Shown here in pieces: positions 6,817 through 7,662 of a DNA stretch of 7,662 nt. The notes beneath the pieces were generated by a model. That model was given only the letters and a program-made list of their open reading frames with translations, ran no database searches and had not been told where the DNA came from. The stretch is from Lawsonibacter sp. GTDB taxonomy: Bacteria; Bacillota; Clostridia; Oscillospirales; Oscillospiraceae. The position numbers were made by a program, and so were the translations under genes. The stretch lies in the NCBI GenBank assembly GCA_022798155.1, contig JAAWLY010000103.1, forward strand, positions 1-7,662. The letters are read 5' to 3'. How positions within the stretch are numbered: the first letter of the stretch is position 1; the number at the start of each line of letters is the position of its first letter.

Positions 6817-6883
6817 CCCGCAACACGGAGGAATTGGAATATATTTTTTTGGACGGTCAGGGCATAATGCTGGGTGAATGGGG

Positions 6884-7096
6884 TCAGAGCTGCTCCAGCT
6901 CCCGCAGGGTGTCCTGAATGGTCTTTTGGGGCAGATAGACCGCCGCCATCTCCTGAAGCTGGGCCAGGGTGAGGGAGCGGGATGCTCCCACCATGGGGTG
7001 CTTCATAAATTTGCCAAAGCGGCGCTGAAAGACGGCCTTTGACTTTGGATTGTCCAAAAGCTCGCCCACCGTGATCTGCTTGCTGCGTAAGTCCAT
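6884..7096 (-). CDS. Small conserved-looking 70-residue soluble protein of unknown function
   Basis: I do not recognise a named family. The protein is 70 residues, has no signal or membrane span, and appears mostly helical. It begins MDLRSKQITVGELLDNP, then has a basic stretch RRFGKFMKHPMVG, then SLTLAQLQEM and an acidic helix ending LRELEQL. The pattern (TVGELLDNP, later HPM.G, later TL.Q) reminds me of a small helical domain carried at the C-terminus of some clostridial enzymes; that is recollection, not a search. A strong ribosome site (GGAGGTGA, 7103-7110) lies 6 nt upstream and supports translation. It is transcribed towards pgeF, 168 nt away, and divergently from the membrane protein gene at 7255. 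No separate terminator lies directly after it; the hairpin at 6747-6776 is the first candidate. No convincing promoter of its own was seen. Confidence 0.8.
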   Translation of the reverse strand: MDLRSKQITVGELLDNPKSKAVFQRRFGKFMKHPMVGASRSLTLAQLQEMAAVYLPQKTIQDTLRELEQL

Positions 7097-7102
7097 GTAA
7101 AT

Positions 7103-7110
7103 TCACCTCC
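7103..7110 (-). promoter_or_regulatory. Strong ribosome binding site of the 70-residue protein
   Basis: GGAGGTGA on the minus strand is a full match to the 3' end of 16S rRNA and lies 6 nt before the ATG at 7096. It is the main sign that this short frame is a real gene. Confidence 0.85.
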
Positions 7111-7146
7111 AAGGTCAGTTTATGCGCCTGCCCCTCCAGCCTTGAC

Positions 7147-7173
7147 AGCGGACGGGCACACAGCCCGCTCGCT
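7147..7173. other. Imperfect dyad in the divergent intergenic region
   Basis: AGCG (7147-7150) and CGGGC (7153-7157) pair with GCCCG (7163-7167) and CGCT (7170-7173) around a 5-nt loop, with a 2x2 internal loop. On the plus strand it is followed by TTT (7174-7176), like a weak terminator. It sits 15 nt upstream of the plus-strand -35 box, so an operator is also possible. The other sequence between the two divergent genes shows nothing clear. Confidence 0.3.
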
Positions 7174-7188
7174 TTTGGTGCCTCCGCC

Positions 7189-7217
7189 TTGACTTTCCCA
7201 GGACAAAGGGATATACT
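7189..7217 (+). promoter_or_regulatory. Promoter of the membrane protein gene
   Basis: TTGACT (7189-7194) and TATACT (7212-7217) are separated by exactly 17 nt, close to the SigA consensus. The start point should be near 7224, about 30 nt before the ATG at 7255. Confidence 0.85.
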
Positions 7218-7254
7218 AAATATTAAGATTTTATGAAGAACGGGGGGTGCGCCT

Positions 7255-7662
7255 ATGGCAAAGCAGCGGGGCATAAAGGCCATACTCTCCTCCGCCCACA
7301 GCACCCTGCGGCGAAAGCGGACGGTGGCGGCGGTCTATCTTACGCTGCGGTTTTTGGTGATTCTTACCATGGTGGCCCAGTTCTTCAACGGGGATTTCGA
7401 GAGCGTATTCCTGTGCGGGCTGACCCTGATGCTGTTTTTGCTGCCCACGGTGTTTGAACGGGCACTGATGATCGACCTGCCCAACACCATGGAAATCATC
7501 ATTATGCTGTTCATCTTTGCCGCAGAGATTTTGGGAGAGATCCGGTCCTTTTATACCACCTTCCAGGGCTGGGACACCATTTTGCACACCATCAACGGCT
7601 TTCTCTGCGCGGCCATCGGCTTTGCCCTGGTGGACATGCTCAACCGGACGGAGAAATTTTCC
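7255..7662 (+). CDS. Multi-pass membrane protein of unknown function, 3' end outside the window
   Basis: An open frame of 136 codons runs from ATG 7255 to the window edge without a stop. The N-terminus (about 1-23) is basic and cytoplasmic-looking. Four hydrophobic segments follow, near residues 24-43, 49-66, 79-97 and 108-127, so this is an integral membrane protein. The region around residues 95-127 (GEIRSFYTTFQGWDTILH then a Gly-rich span) recalls clostridial membrane proteins related to the YjdF/DUF2238 group, in which a Trp-Asp and His pair precede a membrane helix. That family link is tentative and the role unknown. A G-rich ribosome site (GGGGGGTG, 7242-7249) lies 5 nt upstream, and the promoter at 7189-7217 fits. 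The ATG at 7233 opens a different, shorter frame without hydrophobic segments and is not used. It is transcribed divergently from the 70-residue protein gene. Confidence 0.85.
   Translation, partial: MAKQRGIKAILSSAHSTLRRKRTVAAVYLTLRFLVILTMVAQFFNGDFESVFLCGLTLMLFLLPTVFERALMIDLPNTMEIIIMLFIFAAEILGEIRSFYTTFQGWDTILHTINGFLCAAIGFALVDMLNRTEKFS

Larger units (their letters stand above)
6721..6833 (-). repeat. Inverted repeat pairing the pgeF ribosome site with an upstream segment
   Basis: TTCCTCCTGTG (plus strand 6721-6731), whose complement carries the pgeF ribosome site, is matched by CACGGAGGAA (6824-6833) with one bulged base, giving about 10 pairs. A transcript arriving from upstream could thus hide the ribosome site, whereas one starting near 6781 would lack the upstream arm. 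The arms lie about 90 nt apart, and chance pairing of such purine-rich sites is common. Confidence 0.3.

Noticed and set aside
6716..6883. Purine riboswitch in the leader of the purine-linked unit
   Set aside because: The conserved core of the guanine/adenine riboswitch was not found; only the simple hairpin at 6747-6776 is visible.
6786..7304. Minus-strand 172-codon frame overlapping the 70-residue gene and the divergent region
   Set aside because: It is out of frame with the 70-residue protein, which has the strong ribosome site, and it covers the plus-strand promoter and the start of the membrane protein gene.
7233..7457. Plus-strand 74-codon frame starting at the ATG at 7233
   Set aside because: It is out of frame with the 136-codon membrane protein frame, which has hydrophobic spans and a better-placed ribosome site.

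Overview
The window looks like a piece of a fairly GC-rich Clostridia chromosome (class Firmicutes), possibly the Oscillospiraceae group. The evidence is a single-chain PurL of the type common in clostridia, strong GGAGG-type ribosome sites, tRNA genes with encoded CCA ends, and a tRNA-Met(CAU) resembling the Bacillus elongator tRNA. The species assignment is inference.

Layout. Positions 7-196 hold two tRNA genes on the minus strand, tRNA-Met(CAU) then tRNA-Glu(UUC), driven by a near-consensus promoter at 227-255. Positions 287-543 hold the start of a broken IS4-like transposase gene on the plus strand. Its ribosome binding site is buried in a perfect 12-bp hairpin. Positions 544-607 are a short unexplained remainder. 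From 6715 down to 608 three minus-strand genes follow one another: pgeF (laccase-domain purine nucleoside phosphorylase family), a family 5 solute-binding lipoprotein, and purL (FGAM synthase, 1231 aa). A promoter and a leader hairpin lie just upstream of pgeF. Further upstream, 7096-6884 encodes a 70-residue soluble protein on the same strand. Divergent from it, starting at 7255, a multi-pass membrane protein runs off the right edge; it has a clear promoter at 7189-7217.

How the genes fit together. PurL carries out step four of de novo purine synthesis. PgeF-family proteins cleave purine nucleosides and/or edit peptidoglycan precursors. Their shared direction, 20 and 58 nt gaps and lack of a clear internal promoter suggest one transcript joining purine synthesis, nucleoside turnover and an orphan substrate-binding lipoprotein. 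The lipoprotein's ligand cannot be read from sequence.

Most of the window is ordinary core-genome content. No CRISPR array, phage module, toxin-antitoxin pair or clearly new system was seen. The best leads are the lipoprotein between two purine genes, the pgeF leader structure, the transposase remnant with its masked ribosome site, and the stand-alone 70-residue protein.
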